Source of the DNA: Micromussa lordhowensis
Lineage: Eukaryota > Cnidaria > Anthozoa > Scleractinia > Lobophylliidae
Length of the DNA stretch: 64,000 nt
Direction: 5' to 3'
Assembly (NCBI GenBank): GCA_964020085.1
Contig: OZ026595.1
Coordinates: 14,145,414-14,209,413, forward strand
Positions 38,801 to 52,030 of the stretch are shown here, piece after piece. Numbering within the stretch: the first letter of the stretch is position 1; the number at the start of each line of letters is the position of its first letter. The notes beneath the pieces are model-generated. The model saw only the letters and a list, made by a program, of their open reading frames with translations. It was not told where the DNA came from and did no database searches. Position numbers and translations under genes: made by a program.

Positions 38801-41800
38801 CAACTGTAATTGTTGGCGAGAAATAAACAAAACAGCTGTCACTGTTGGCGTAACATTGTTGGCGCAAAATAAACAAAACAGCTGTAATTGTTGGCGCAAA
38901 ATAAACAAAACAGCTGTAATTGTTGGCGTAAAATAAACAAAACAGCTGTAATTGTTGGCGCGAAATAAACACAACAGCTGTAATTGTTGGCGAGAACTAA
39001 ACAAAACAGCTGTCATTGTTGGCGTAACATTGTTGGCGCAAAATAAACAAAACAGCTGTAATTGTTGGCGTAAAATAAACAAAACAACTGTAATTGTTGG
39101 CGAGAAATAAACAAAACAGCTGTAATTGTTGGCGAGAAATAAACAAAACAGCTGTCATTGTTGGCGCAAAATAAACAAAACAGCTGTCATTGTTGGCGCG
39201 AAATAAACAAAACAGCTTTCATTCTTGGCGCAAAATAAACAAAACAGCTGTAATTGTTGGCGTAAAATAAACAAAACAGCTGTAATTGTTAACGCAAAAT
39301 AAAAAAAACAGCTGTAATTGTTGGCGTAAAATAAACAAAACAGCTGTAATTGTTGGCGCGAAATAAACACAACAGCTGTAATTGTTGGCGAGAACTAAAC
39401 AAAACAGCTGTCATTGTTGGCGTAACATTGTTGGCGCAAAATAAACAAAACAGCTATCATTGTCGGCGCGAAATAAACAAAACAGCTGTAATTGTTGGCG
39501 TAAAATAAACAAAACAGCTGTAATTGTTGGCGTAAAATAAATAAAACAGCTGTAATTGTTGGCGCAAAATAAACAAAACAGCTGTAATTGTTGCCGTAAA
39601 ATAAAAAAAAGAGCTGTAATTGTTGGCGCGAAATAAACAAAACAGCTGTAATTGTTGGCGAGAAATAAACAAAACAGCTGTCACTGTTGGCGTAACATTG
39701 TTGGCGCAAAATAAACAAAACAGCTGTAATTGTTGGTGCAAAATAAACAAAACAGCTGTAATTGTTGGCGCGAAATAAACACAACAGCTGTAATTGTTGG
39801 CGTAAAATAAACAAAACAGCTGTAATTGTTGCCGAGAAATAAACAAAACAGCTGTCATTGTTAGAGCGAAATAAACACAACAGCTGTAATTGTTGGCGAG
39901 AACTAAACAAAACAGCTGTCATTGTTGGCGTAACATTGTTGGCGCAAAATAAACAAAACAGCTGTAATTGTTGGCGCAAAATAAACAAAACAGCTGTAAT
40001 TGTTGGCGCGAAATAAACAAAACAGCTGTAATTGTTGGCGTAAAATAAACAAAAGAGCTGTAATTGTTGGCGCGAAATAAACAAAACAGCTGTAATTGTT
40101 GGCGAGAAATAAACAAAACAGCTGTCACTGTTGGCGTAACATTGTTGGCGCAAAATAAACAAAACAGCTGTAATTGTTGGCGCAAAATAAACAAAACAGC
40201 TGTAATTGTTGGCGCGAAATAAACACAACAGCTGTAATTGTTGGCGTAAAATAAACAAAACAGCTGTAATTGTTGCCGAGAAATAAACAAAAGAGCTGTA
40301 ATTGTTGGCGAGAAATAAACAAAACAGCTGTCATTGTTGGCGCAAAATAAACAAAACAGCTGTCATTGTTGGCGCGAAATAAACAAAACAGCTGTCATTG
40401 TTGGCGCAAAATAAACAAAACAGCTGTAATTGTTGGCGCAAAATAAACAAAACAGCTGTAATTGTTGGCGTAAAATAAACAAAACAGCTGTATTTGTTAG
40501 AGCGAAATAAACACAACAGCTGTAATTGTTGGCGAGAACTAAACAAAACAGCTGTCATTGTTGGCGTAACATTGTTGGCGCAAAATAAACAAAACAGCTG
40601 TAATTGTTGGCGCAAAATAAACAAAACAGCTGTAATTGTTGGCGCGAAATAAACAAAACAGCTGTAATTGTTGGCGTAAAATAAACAAAAGAGCTGTAAT
40701 TGTTGGCGCGAAATAAACACAACAGCTGTAATTGTTGGCGAGAAATAAACAAAACAGCTGTCATTGTTGGCGTAACATTGTTGGCGCAAAATAAACAAAA
40801 CAGCTGTAATTGTTGGCGCAAAATAAACAAAACAGCTGTAATTGTTGGCGCGAAATAAACAAAACAGCTGTAATTGTTTGCGTAAAATAAACAAAACAGC
40901 TGTAATTGTTGGCGCAAAATAAACAAAACAGCTGTAATTGTTGGCGTAAAATAAACAAAAGAGCTGTAATTGTTGGCGCGAAATAAACAAAACAGCTGTA
41001 ATTGTTGGCGAGAAATAAACATAACAGCTGTCTTTGTTAGCGTAACATTGTTGGCGTAAAATAAACAAAACAGCTGTAAGTGTTGGCGAGAAATAAACAA
41101 AAAAGCTGTAATTGTTGGCGAGAAATAAACAAAACAGCTGTCATTGTTGGCGCAAAATAAACAAAACAGCTGTAATTGTTGGCGTGAAATAAACAAAACA
41201 GCTGTAATTGTTGGCGCAAAATAAACAAAACAGGTGTAATTGTTGGCGTAAAATAAACAAAACAGCTGTAATTGTTGGCGTAAAATAAACCAAGACAGCT
41301 GTAATTGTTGGCGTAACATTGTTGGCGCAATATAAACAAAACAGCTGTAATTGTTGGCGCAAAATAAACAAAACAGCTGTAATTGTTGGCGCGAAATAAA
41401 CAAATCAGCTGTAATTGTTGGCGTAAAATAAACAAAACAGCTGTAATTGTTGGCGCAAAATAAACAAAACAGCTGTAATTGTTGGCGTAAAATAAACAAA
41501 ACAGCTGTAATTGTTGGCGCAAAATAAACAAAACAGCTGTAATTCTTGGCGTAAAATAAACAAAACAGCTGTAATTGTTGGCGCGAAATAAACACAACAG
41601 CTGTAATTGTTGGCGAGAACTAAACAAAACAGCTGTAATTGTTGGCGTAAAATAAACAAAAGAGCTGTAATTGTTGGCGCGAAATAAACAAAACAGCTGT
41701 AATTGTTGGCGAGAAAGAAACAAAACAGCTGTCACTGTTGGCGTAACATTGTTGGCGCAAAATAAACAAAACAGCTGTAATTGTTGGCGCAAAATAAACA

Positions 41801-44800
41801 AAACAGCTGTAATTGTTGGCGCGAAATAAACACAACAGCTGTAATTGTTGGCGTAAAATAAACAAAACAGCTGTAATTGTTGCCGAGAAATAAACAAAAG
41901 AGCTGTAATTGTTGGCGAGAAATAAACAAAACAGCTGTCATTGTTGGCGCAAAATAAACAAAACAGCTGTCATTGTTGGCGCGAAATAAACAAAACAGCT
42001 GTCATTGTTGGCGCAAAATAAACAAAACAGCTGTAATTGTTGGCGCAAAATAAACAAAACAGCTGTAATTGTTGGCGTAAAATAAACAAAACAGCTGTAT
42101 TTGTTAGAGCGAAATAAACACAACAGCTGTAATTGTTGGCGAGAACTAAACAAAACAGCTGTCATTGTTGGCGCAAAATAAACAAAACAGCTGTAATTGT
42201 TGGCGCAAAATAAACAAAACAGCTGTAATTGTTGGCGCGAAATAAACAAAACAGCTGTAATTGTTGGCGTAAAATAAACAAAAGAGCTGTAATTGTTGGC
42301 GCGAAATAAACACAACAGCTGTAATTGTTGGCGAGAAATAAACAAAACAGCTGTCATTGTTGGCGTAACATTGTTGGCGCAAAATAAACAAAACAGCTGT
42401 AATTGTTGGCGCAAAATAAACAAAACAGCTGTAATTGTTGGCGCGAAATAAACAAAACAGCTGTAATTGTTTGCGTAAAATAAACAAAAGAGCTGTAATT
42501 GTTGGCGCAAAATAAACAAAACAGCTGTAATTGTTGGCGTAAAATAAACAATAGAGCTGTAATTGTTGGCGCGAAATAAACAAAACAGCTGTAATTGTTG
42601 GCGAGAAATAAACATAACAGCTGTCTTTGTTAGCGTAACATTGTTGGCGTAAAATAAACAAAACAGCTGTAAGTGTTGGCGAGAAATAAACAAAAAAGCT
42701 GTAATTGTTGGCGAGAAATAAACAAAACAGCTGTCATTGTTGGCGCAAAATAAACAAAACAGCTGTCATTGTCGGCGCGAAATAAACAAAACAGCTGTCA
42801 TTGTTGGCGCAAAATAAACAAAACAGCTGTAATTGTTGGCGTGAAATAAACAAAACAGCTGTAATTGTTGGCGCAAAATAAACAAAACAGGTGTAATTGT
42901 TGGCGTAAAATAAACAAAACAGCTGTAATTGTTGGCGTAAAATAAACAAAACAGCTGTAATTGTTGGCGTAACATTGTTGGCGCAATATAAACAAAACAG
43001 CTGTAATTGTTGGCGCAAAATAAACAAAACAGCTGTAATTGTTGGCGTAAAGTAAACAAAACAGCTGTCATTGTTGGCGCGAAATAAACACAACAGCTGT
43101 AATTGTTGGCGTAAAATAAACAAAACACCTGTAATTGTTGGCGTAAAATAAACAAAACAGCTGTAATTGTTGGCGTAAAATAAACAAAACAGCTGTAATT
43201 GTTGGCGTAAAATAAACAAAACAGCTGTAATTGTTGGCGCGAAATAAACACAACAGCTGTAATTGTTGGCGAGAACTAAACAAAACAGCTGTCATTGTTG
43301 GCGTAACATTGTTGGCGCAAAATAAACAAAAGAGCTGTAATTCTTGGCGTAAAAGAAATAAAACAGCTGTAATTGTTGGCGTAAAATAAACAAAACAGCT
43401 GTAATTGTTGGCGTAAAATAAACAAAACAGCTGTAATTGTTGGCGCAAAATAAACAAAACAGCTGTAATTGTTGCCGTAAAATAAACAAAAGAGCTGTAA
43501 TTGTTGGCGCGAAATAAACAAAACAGCTGTAATTGTTGGCGAGAAATAAACAAAACAGCTGTCACTGTTGGCGTAACATTGTTGGCCCAAAATAAACAAA
43601 ACAGCTGTAATTGTTGGCGCAAAATAAACAAAACAGCTGTCATTGTTGGCGCGAAATGAACACAACAGCTGTAATTGTTGGCGTAAAATAAACAAAACAG
43701 CTGTCATTGTTGCCGAGAAATAAACAAAACAGCTGTAATTGTTGGCGAGAAATAAACAAAACAGCTGTCATTGTTGGCGCAAAATAAACAAAACAGCTGT
43801 CATTGTTGGCGCGAAATAAACAAAACAGCTGTCATTGTTGGCGCAAAATAAACAAAACAGCTGTAATTGTTGGCGTAAAATAAACAAAACAGCTGTAATT
43901 GTTGGCGCAAAATAAACAAAACAGCTGTAATTGTTGGCGTAAAATAAACAAAACAGCTGTAATTGTTGACGCGAAATAAACAAAACAGCTGTAATTGTTG
44001 GCGAGAACTAAACAAAACAGCTGTCATTGTTGGCGTAACATTGTTGGCGCAAAATAAACAAAAGAGCTGTAATTCTTGGCGTAAAAGAAACAAAACAGCT
44101 GTAATTGTTGGCGTAAAATAAACAAAACAGCTGTAGTTGTTGGCGTAAAATAAACAAAACAGCTGTAATTGTTGGCGCAAAATAAACAAAACAGCTGTAA
44201 TTGTTGCCGTAAAATAAACAAAAGAGCTGTAATTGTTGGCGCGAAATAAACAAAACAGCTGTAATTGTTGGCGAAAAATAGACAAAACAGCTGTCACTGT
44301 TGGCGTAACATTGTTGGCGCAAAATAAACAAAACAGCTGTAATTGTTGGCGCAAAATAAACAAAACAGCTGTAATTGTTGGCGCGAAATAAACACAACAG
44401 CTGTAATTGTTGGCGTAAAATAAACAAAACAGCTGTAATTTTTGGCGTAAAATAAACAAAACAGCTGTAATTGTTGGCGAGAAATAAACAAAACAGCTGT
44501 AATTGTTGGCGTAAAATAAACAAAACAGCTGTAATTGTTGGTGAGAAATAAACAAAACAGCTGTAATTGTTGAAGTAAAATAAACAAAACAGCTGTAATT
44601 GTTGGCGTAAAATAAACAAAACAGCTGTAATTGTTGGCGAGAAATAAACAAAACAGCTGTCATTGTTGGCGTAACATTGTTGGCGCAAAATAAACAAATC
44701 AGCTGTAATTGTTGGCGAGAAATAAACAAAAAAGCTGTAATTGTTGGCGCGAAATAAACACAACAGCTGTAATTGTTGGCGTAAAATAAACAAAACAGCT

Positions 44801-47800
44801 GTAATTGTTGCCGAGAAATAAACAAAACAGCTGTAATTGTTGGCGAGAAATAAACAAAACAGCTGTCATTGTTGGCGCAAAATAAACAAAACAGCTGTAA
44901 TTGTTGGCGTAAAATAAACAAAACAGCTGTAGTTGTTGGCGCAAAATAAACAAAACAGCTGTAATTGTTGGCGTAAAATAAACAAAACAGCTGTAATTGT
45001 TGGCGCGAAATAAACACAACAGCTGTAATTGTTGGCGAGAACTAAACAAAACAGCTGTCATTGTTGGCGTAACATTGTTGGCGCAAAATAAACAAAACAG
45101 CTGTAATTCTTGGCGTAAAAGAAACAAAACAGCTGTAATTGTTGGCGTAAAATAAACAAAACAGCTGTAATTGTTGGCGTAAAATAAACAAAACAGCTGT
45201 AATTGTTGGCGCAAAATAAACAAAACAGCTGTAATTGTTGCCGTAAAATAAACAAAAGAGCTGTAATTGTTGGCGCGAAATAAACAAAACAGCTGTAATT
45301 GTTGGCGAGAAATAAACAAAACCGCTGTCACTGTTGGCGTAACATTGTTGGCGCAAAATAAACAAAACAGCTATAATTGTTGGCGCAAAATAAACAAAAC
45401 AGCTGTAGTTGTTGGCGAGAAATAAACACAACGGCTGTAATTGTTGGCGTAAAATAAACAAAACAGCTGTAATTGTTGGCGAGAAATAAACAAAAGAGCT
45501 GTAATTGTTGGCGAGAAATAAACAAAACAGCTGTCATTGTTGGCGCAAAATAAACAAAACCGCTGTCATTGTTGGCGTGAAATAAACAAAACAGCTGTCA
45601 TTGTTGGCGCAAAATAAACAAAACAGCTGTAATTGTTGGCGTAAAATAAACAAAACAGCTGTAATTGTTGGCGCAAAATAAACAAAACAGCTGTAATTGT
45701 TGGCGTAAAATAAACAAAACAGCTGTAATTGTTGGCGTGAAATAAACACAACAGCTGTAATTGTTGGCGGGAACTAAACAAAACAGCTGTCATTGTTGGC
45801 GTAACATTGTTGGCGCAAAAAAAACAAAACAGCTGTAATTGTTGGCGTAAAATAAACAAAACAACTGTAATTGTTGGCGAGAAATAAACAAAACAGCTGT
45901 CACTGTTGGCGTAACATTGTTGGCGCAAAATAAACAAAACAGCTGTAATTGTTGGCGCAAAATAAACAAAACAGCTGTAATTGTTGGCGTAAAATAAACA
46001 AAACAGCTGTAATTGTTGGCGCGAAATAAACACAACAGCTGTAATTGTTGGCGAGAACTAAACAAAACAGCTGTCATTGTTGGCGTAACATTGTTGGCGC
46101 AAAATAAACAAAACAGCTGTAATTGTTGGCGTAAAATAAACAAAACAACTGTAATTGTTGGCGAGAAATAAACAAAACAGCTGTAATTGTTGGCGAGAAA
46201 TAAACAAAACAGCTGTCATTGTTGGCGCAAAATAAACAAAACAGCTGTCATTGTTGGCGCGAAATAAACAAAACAGCTTTCATTCTTGGCGCAAAATAAA
46301 CAAAACAGCTGTAATTGTTGGCGTAAAATAAACAAAACAGCTGTAATTGTTAACGCAAAATAAAAAAAACAGCTGTAATTGTTGGCGTAAAATAAACAAA
46401 ACAGCTGTAATTGTTGGCGCGAAATAAACACAACAGCTGTAATTGTTGGCGAGAACTAAACAAAACAGCTGTCATTGTTGGCGTAACATTGTTGGCGCAA
46501 AATAAACAAAACAGCTATCATTGTCGGCGCGAAATAAACAAAACAGCTGTAATTGTTGGCGTAAAATAAACAAAACAGCTGTAATTGTTGGCGTAAAATA
46601 AATAAAACAGCTGTAATTGTTGGCGCAAAATAAACAAAACAGCTGTAATTGTTGCCGTAAAATAAAAAAAAGAGCTGTAATTGTTGGCGCGAAATAAACA
46701 AAACAGCTGTAATTGTTGGCGAGAAATAAACAAAACAGCTGTCACTGTTGGCGTAACATTGTTGGCGCAAAATAAACAAAACAGCTGTAATTGTTGGTGC
46801 AAAATAAACAAAACAGCTGTAATTGTTGGCGCGAAATAAACACAACAGCTGTAATTGTTGGCGTAAAATAAACAAAACAGCTGTAAATGTTGCCGAGAAA
46901 TAAACAAAACAGCTGTCATTGTTAGAGCGAAATAAACACAACAGCTGTAATTGTTGGCGAGAACTAAACAAAACAGCTGTCATTGTTGGCGTAACATTGT
47001 TGGCGCAAAATAAACAAAACAGCTGTAATTGTTGGCGCAAAATAAACAAAACAGCTGTAATTGTTGGCGCGAAATAAACAAAACAGCTGTAATTGTTGGC
47101 GTAAAATAAACAAAAGAGCTGTAATTGTTGGCGCGAAATAAACAAAACAGCTGTAATTGTTGGCGAGAAATAAACAAAACAGCTGTCACTGTTGGCGTAA
47201 CATTGTTGGCGCAAAATAAACAAAACAGCTGTAATTGTTGGCGCAAAATAAACAAAACAGCTGTAATTGTTGGCGCGAAATAAACACAACAGCTGTAATT
47301 GTTGGCGTAAAATAAACAAAACAGCTGTAATTGTTGCCGAGAAATAAACAAAAGAGCTGTAATTGTTGGCGAGAAATAAACAAAACAGCTGTCATTGTTG
47401 GCGCAAAATAAACAAAACAGCTGTCATTGTTGGCGCGAAATAAACAAAACAGCTGTCATTGTTGGCGCAAAATAAACAAAACAGCTGTAATTGTTGGCGC
47501 AAAATAAACAAAACAGCTGTAATTGTTGGCGTAAAATAAACAAAACAGCTGTATTTGTTAGAGCGAAATAAACACAACAGCTGTAATTGTTGGCGAGAAC
47601 TAAACAAAACAGCTGTCATTGTTGGCGTAACATTGTTGGCGCAAAATAAACAAAACAGCTGTAATTGTTGGCGCAAAATAAACAAAACAGCTGTAATTGT
47701 TGGCGCGAAATAAACAAAACAGCTGTAATTGTTGGCGTAAAATAAACAAAAGAGCTGTAATTGTTGGCGCGAAATAAACACAACAGCTGTAATTGTTGGC

Positions 47801-50100
47801 GAGAAATAAACAAAACAGCTGTCATTGTTGGCGTAACATTGTTGGCGCAAAATAAACAAAACAGCTGTAATTGTTGGCGCAAAATAAACAAAACAGCTGT
47901 AATTGTTGGCGCGAAATAAACAAAACAGCTGTAATTGTTTGCGTAAAATAAACAAAACAGCTGTAATTGTTGGCGCAAAATAAACAAAACAGCTGTAATT
48001 GTTGGCGTAAAATAAACAAAAGAGCTGTAATTGTTGGCGCGAAATAAACAAAACAGCTGTAATTGTTGGCGAGAAATAAACATAACAGCTGTCTTTGTTA
48101 GCGTAACATTGTTGGCGTAAAATAAACAAAACAGCTGTAAGTGTTGGCGAGAAATAAACAAAAAAGCTGTAATTGTTGGCGCAAAATAAACAAAACAGGT
48201 GTAATTGTTGGCGCAAAATAAACAAAACAGCTGTCATTGTTGGCGCAAAATAAACAAAACAGCTGTCATTGTTGGCGCAAAATAAACAAAACAGCTGTAA
48301 TTGTTGGCGTGAAATAAACAAAACAGCTGTAATTGTTGGCGCAAAATAAACAAAACAGGTGTAATTGTTGGCGTAAAATAAACAAAACAGCTGTAATTGT
48401 TGGCGTAAAATAAACAAAACAGCTGTAATTGTTGGCGTAACATTGTTGGCGCAATATAAACAAAACAGCTGTAATTGTTGGCGCAAAATAAACAAAACAG
48501 CTGTAATTGTTGGCGCGAAATAAACAAATCAGCTGTAATTGTTGGCGTAAAATAAACAAAACAGCTGTAATTGTTGGCGCAAAATAAACAAAACAGCTGT
48601 AATTGTTGGCGTAAAATAAACAAAACAGCTGTAATTGTTGGCGCAAAATAAACAAAACAGCTGTAATTCTTGGCGTAAAATAAACAAAACAGCTGTAATT
48701 GTTGGCGCGAAATAAACACAACAGCTGTAATTGTTGGCGAGAACTAAACAAAACAGCTGTAATTGTTGGCGTAAAATAAACAAAAGAGCTGTAATTGTTG
48801 GCGCGAAATAAACAAAACAGCTGTAATTGTTGGCGAGAAAGAAACAAAACAGCTGTCACTGTTGGCGTAACATTGTTGGCGCAAAATAAACAAAACAGCT
48901 GTAATTGTTGGCGCAAAATAAACAAAACAGCTGTAATTGTTGGCGCGAAATAAACACAACAGCTGTAATTGTTGGCGTAAAATAAACAAAACAGCTGTAA
49001 TTGTTGCCGAGAAATAAACAAAAGAGCTGTAATTGTTGGCGAGAAATAAACAAAACAGCTGTCATTGTTGGCGCAAAATAAACAAAACAGCTGTCATTGT
49101 TGGCGCGAAATAAACAAAACAGCTGTCATTGTTGGCGCAAAATAAACAAAACAGCTGTAATTGTTGGCGCAAAATAAACAAAACAGCTGTAATTGTTGGC
49201 GTAAAATAAACAAAACAGCTGTATTTGTTAGAGCGAAATAAACACAACAGCTGTAATTGTTGGCGAGAACTAAACAAAACAGCTGTCATTGTTGGCGCAA
49301 AATAAACAAAACAGCTGTAATTGTTGGCGCAAAATAAACAAAACAGCTGTAATTGTTGGCGCGAAATAAACAAAACAGCTGTAATTGTTGGCGTAAAATA
49401 AACAAAAGAGCTGTAATTGTTGGCGCGAAATAAACACAACAGCTGTAATTGTTGGCGAGAAATAAACAAAACAGCTGTCATTGTTGGCGTAACATTGTTG
49501 GCGCAAAATAAACAAAACAGCTGTAATTGTTGGCGCAAAATAAACAAAACAGCTGTAATTGTTGGCGCGAAATAAACAAAACAGCTGTAATTGTTTGCGT
49601 AAAATAAACAAAAGAGCTGTAATTGTTGGCGCAAAATAAACAAAACAGCTGTAATTGTTGGCGTAAAATAAACAAAAGAGCTGTAATTGTTGGCGCGAAA
49701 TAAACAAAACAGCTGTAATTGTTGGCGAGAAATAAACATAACAGCTGTCTTTGTTAGCGTAACATTGTTGGCGTAAAATAAACAAAACAGCTGTAAGTGT
49801 TGGCGAGAAATAAACAAAAAAGCTGTAATTGTTGGCGAGAAATAAACAAAACAGCTGTCATTGTTGGCGCAAAATAAACAAAACAGCTGTCATTGTCGGC
49901 GCGAAATAAACAAAACAGCTGTCATTGTTGGCGCAAAATAAACAAAACAGCTGTAATTGTTGGCGTGAAATAAACAAAACAGCTGTAATTGTTGGCGCAA
50001 AATAAACAAAACAGGTGTAATTGTTGGCGTAAAATAAACAAAACAGCTGTAATTGTTGGCGTAAAATAAACAAAACAGCTGTAATTGTTGGCGTAACATT
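35940..50100 (+). repeat. 7.06-7.12-kb tandem duplication
   Basis: Two consecutive copies, about 35.94-43.06 kb and 43.06-50.1 kb. The offset is 7,125 bp at the left (36,151/43,276), 7,061 bp in the middle (37,981/45,042, 39,395/46,456, GTTAAC at 39,288/46,349) and 7,124 bp at the right (41,405/48,529, 42,354/49,478). The first step is a 64-bp loss of two monomers in copy 2 near 44,880. Near 41,288 copy 1 has a private base insertion (AAATAAACCAAGACAGC). These shared and private changes show that copying preceded the small indels. Confidence 0.85.
40125..42700 (+). repeat. 1.6-kb repeat pair in first 7.1-kb copy
   Basis: The string at 40,125-41,068 recurs at 41,732-42,693, offset 1,607 bp at its left end. 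It includes the rare linker GTTAGAGCGAAAT (near 40,497 and 42,104) and the monomer CTGTCTTTGTTAGCG (near 41,030 and 42,623). This is the low-copy predecessor of the 1,656-bp repeats found in the second 7.1-kb copy. Confidence 0.75.
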
Positions 50101-52030
50101 GTTGGCGCAATATAAACAAAACAGCTGTAATTGTTGGCGCAAAATAAACAAAACAGCTGTAATTGTTGGCGCGAAATAAACAAATCAGCTGTAATTGTTG
50201 GCGTAAAATAAACAAAACAGCTGTAATTGTTGGCGCAAAATAAACAAAACAGCTGTAATTGTTGGCGTAAAATAAACAAAACAGCTGTAATTGTTGGCGC
50301 AAAATAAACAAAACAGCTGTAATTCTTGGCGTAAAATAAACAAAACAGCTGTAATTGTTGGCGCGAAATAAACACAACAGCTGTAATTGTTGGCGAGAAC
50401 TAAACAAAACAGCTGTAATTGTTGGCGTAAAATAAACAAAAGAGCTGTAATTGTTGGCGCGAAATAAACAAAACAGCTGTAATTGTTGGCGAGAAAGAAA
50501 CAAAACAGCTGTCACTGTTGGCGTAACATTGTTGGCGCAAAATAAACAAAACAGCTGTAATTGTTGGCGCAAAATAAACAAAACAGCTGTAATTGTTGGC
50601 GCGAAATAAACACAACAGCTGTAATTGTTGGCGTAAAATAAACAAAACAGCTGTAATTGTTGCCGAGAAATAAACAAAAGAGCTGTAATTGTTGGCGAGA
50701 AATAAACAAAACAGCTGTCATTGTTGGCGCAAAATAAACAAAACAGCTGTCATTGTTGGCGCGAAATAAACAAAACAGCTGTCATTGTTGGCGCAAAATA
50801 AACAAAACAGCTGTAATTGTTGGCGCAAAATAAACAAAACAGCTGTAATTGTTGGCGTAAAATAAACAAAACAGCTGTATTTGTTAGAGCGAAATAAACA
50901 CAACAGCTGTAATTGTTGGCGAGAACTAAACAAAACAGCTGTCATTGTTGGCGCAAAATAAACAAAACAGCTGTAATTGTTGGCGCAAAATAAACAAAAC
51001 AGCTGTAATTGTTGGCGCGAAATAAACAAAACAGCTGTAATTGTTGGCGTAAAATAAACAAAAGAGCTGTAATTGTTGGCGCGAAATAAACACAACAGCT
51101 GTAATTGTTGGCGAGAAATAAACAAAACAGCTGTCATTGTTGGCGTAACATTGTTGGCGCAAAATAAACAAAACAGCTGTAATTGTTGGCGCAAAATAAA
51201 CAAAACAGCTGTAATTGTTGGCGCGAAATAAACAAAACAGCTGTAATTGTTTGCGTAAAATAAACAAAAGAGCTGTAATTGTTGGCGCAAAATAAACAAA
51301 ACAGCTGTAATTGTTGGCGTAAAATAAACAAAAGAGCTGTAATTGTTGGCGCGAAATAAACAAAACAGCTGTAATTGTTGGCGAGAAATAAACATAACAG
51401 CTGTCTTTGTTAGCGTAACATTGTTGGCGTAAAATAAACAAAACAGCTGTAAGTGTTGGCGAGAAATAAACAAAAAAGCTGTAATTGTTGGCGAGAAATA
51501 AACAAAACAGCTGTCATTGTTGGCGCAAAATAAACAAAACAGCTGTCATTGTCGGCGCGAAATAAACAAAACAGCTGTCATTGTTGGCGCAAAATAAACA
51601 AAACAGCTGTAATTGTTGGCGTGAAATAAACAAAACAGCTGTAATTGTTGGCGCAAAATAAACAAAACAGGTGTAATTGTTGGCGTAAAATAAACAAAAC
51701 AGCTGTAATTGTTGGCGTAAAATAAACAAAACAGCTGTAATTGTTGGCGTAACATTGTTGGCGCAATATAAACAAAACAGCTGTAATTGTTGGCGCAAAA
51801 TAAACAAAACAGCTGTAATTGTTGGCGCGAAATAAACAAATCAGCTGTAATTGTTGGCGTAAAATAAACAAAACAGCTGTAATTGTTGGCGCAAAATAAA
51901 CAAAACAGCTGTAATTGTTGGCGTAAAATAAACAAAACAGCTGTAATTGTTGGCGCAAAATAAACAAAACAGCTGTAATTGTTGGCGTAAAATAAACAAA
52001 ACAGCTGTAATTGTTGGCGCGAAATAAACA
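47186..52030 (+). repeat. 1,656-bp tandem repeats, about three copies
   Basis: Equivalent points are 47,186, 48,856 and 50,512 (offsets 1,670 and 1,656 bp), and 48,266, 49,922 and 51,578 (1,656 bp each). The period of 1,656 bp equals 50 full monomers plus four 14-bp units, and four are found per period, for example near 48,440, 48,868, 49,488 and 49,761. The first 7.1-kb copy has only two such repeats, so this subregion grew after the 7.1-kb duplication. Confidence 0.85.
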
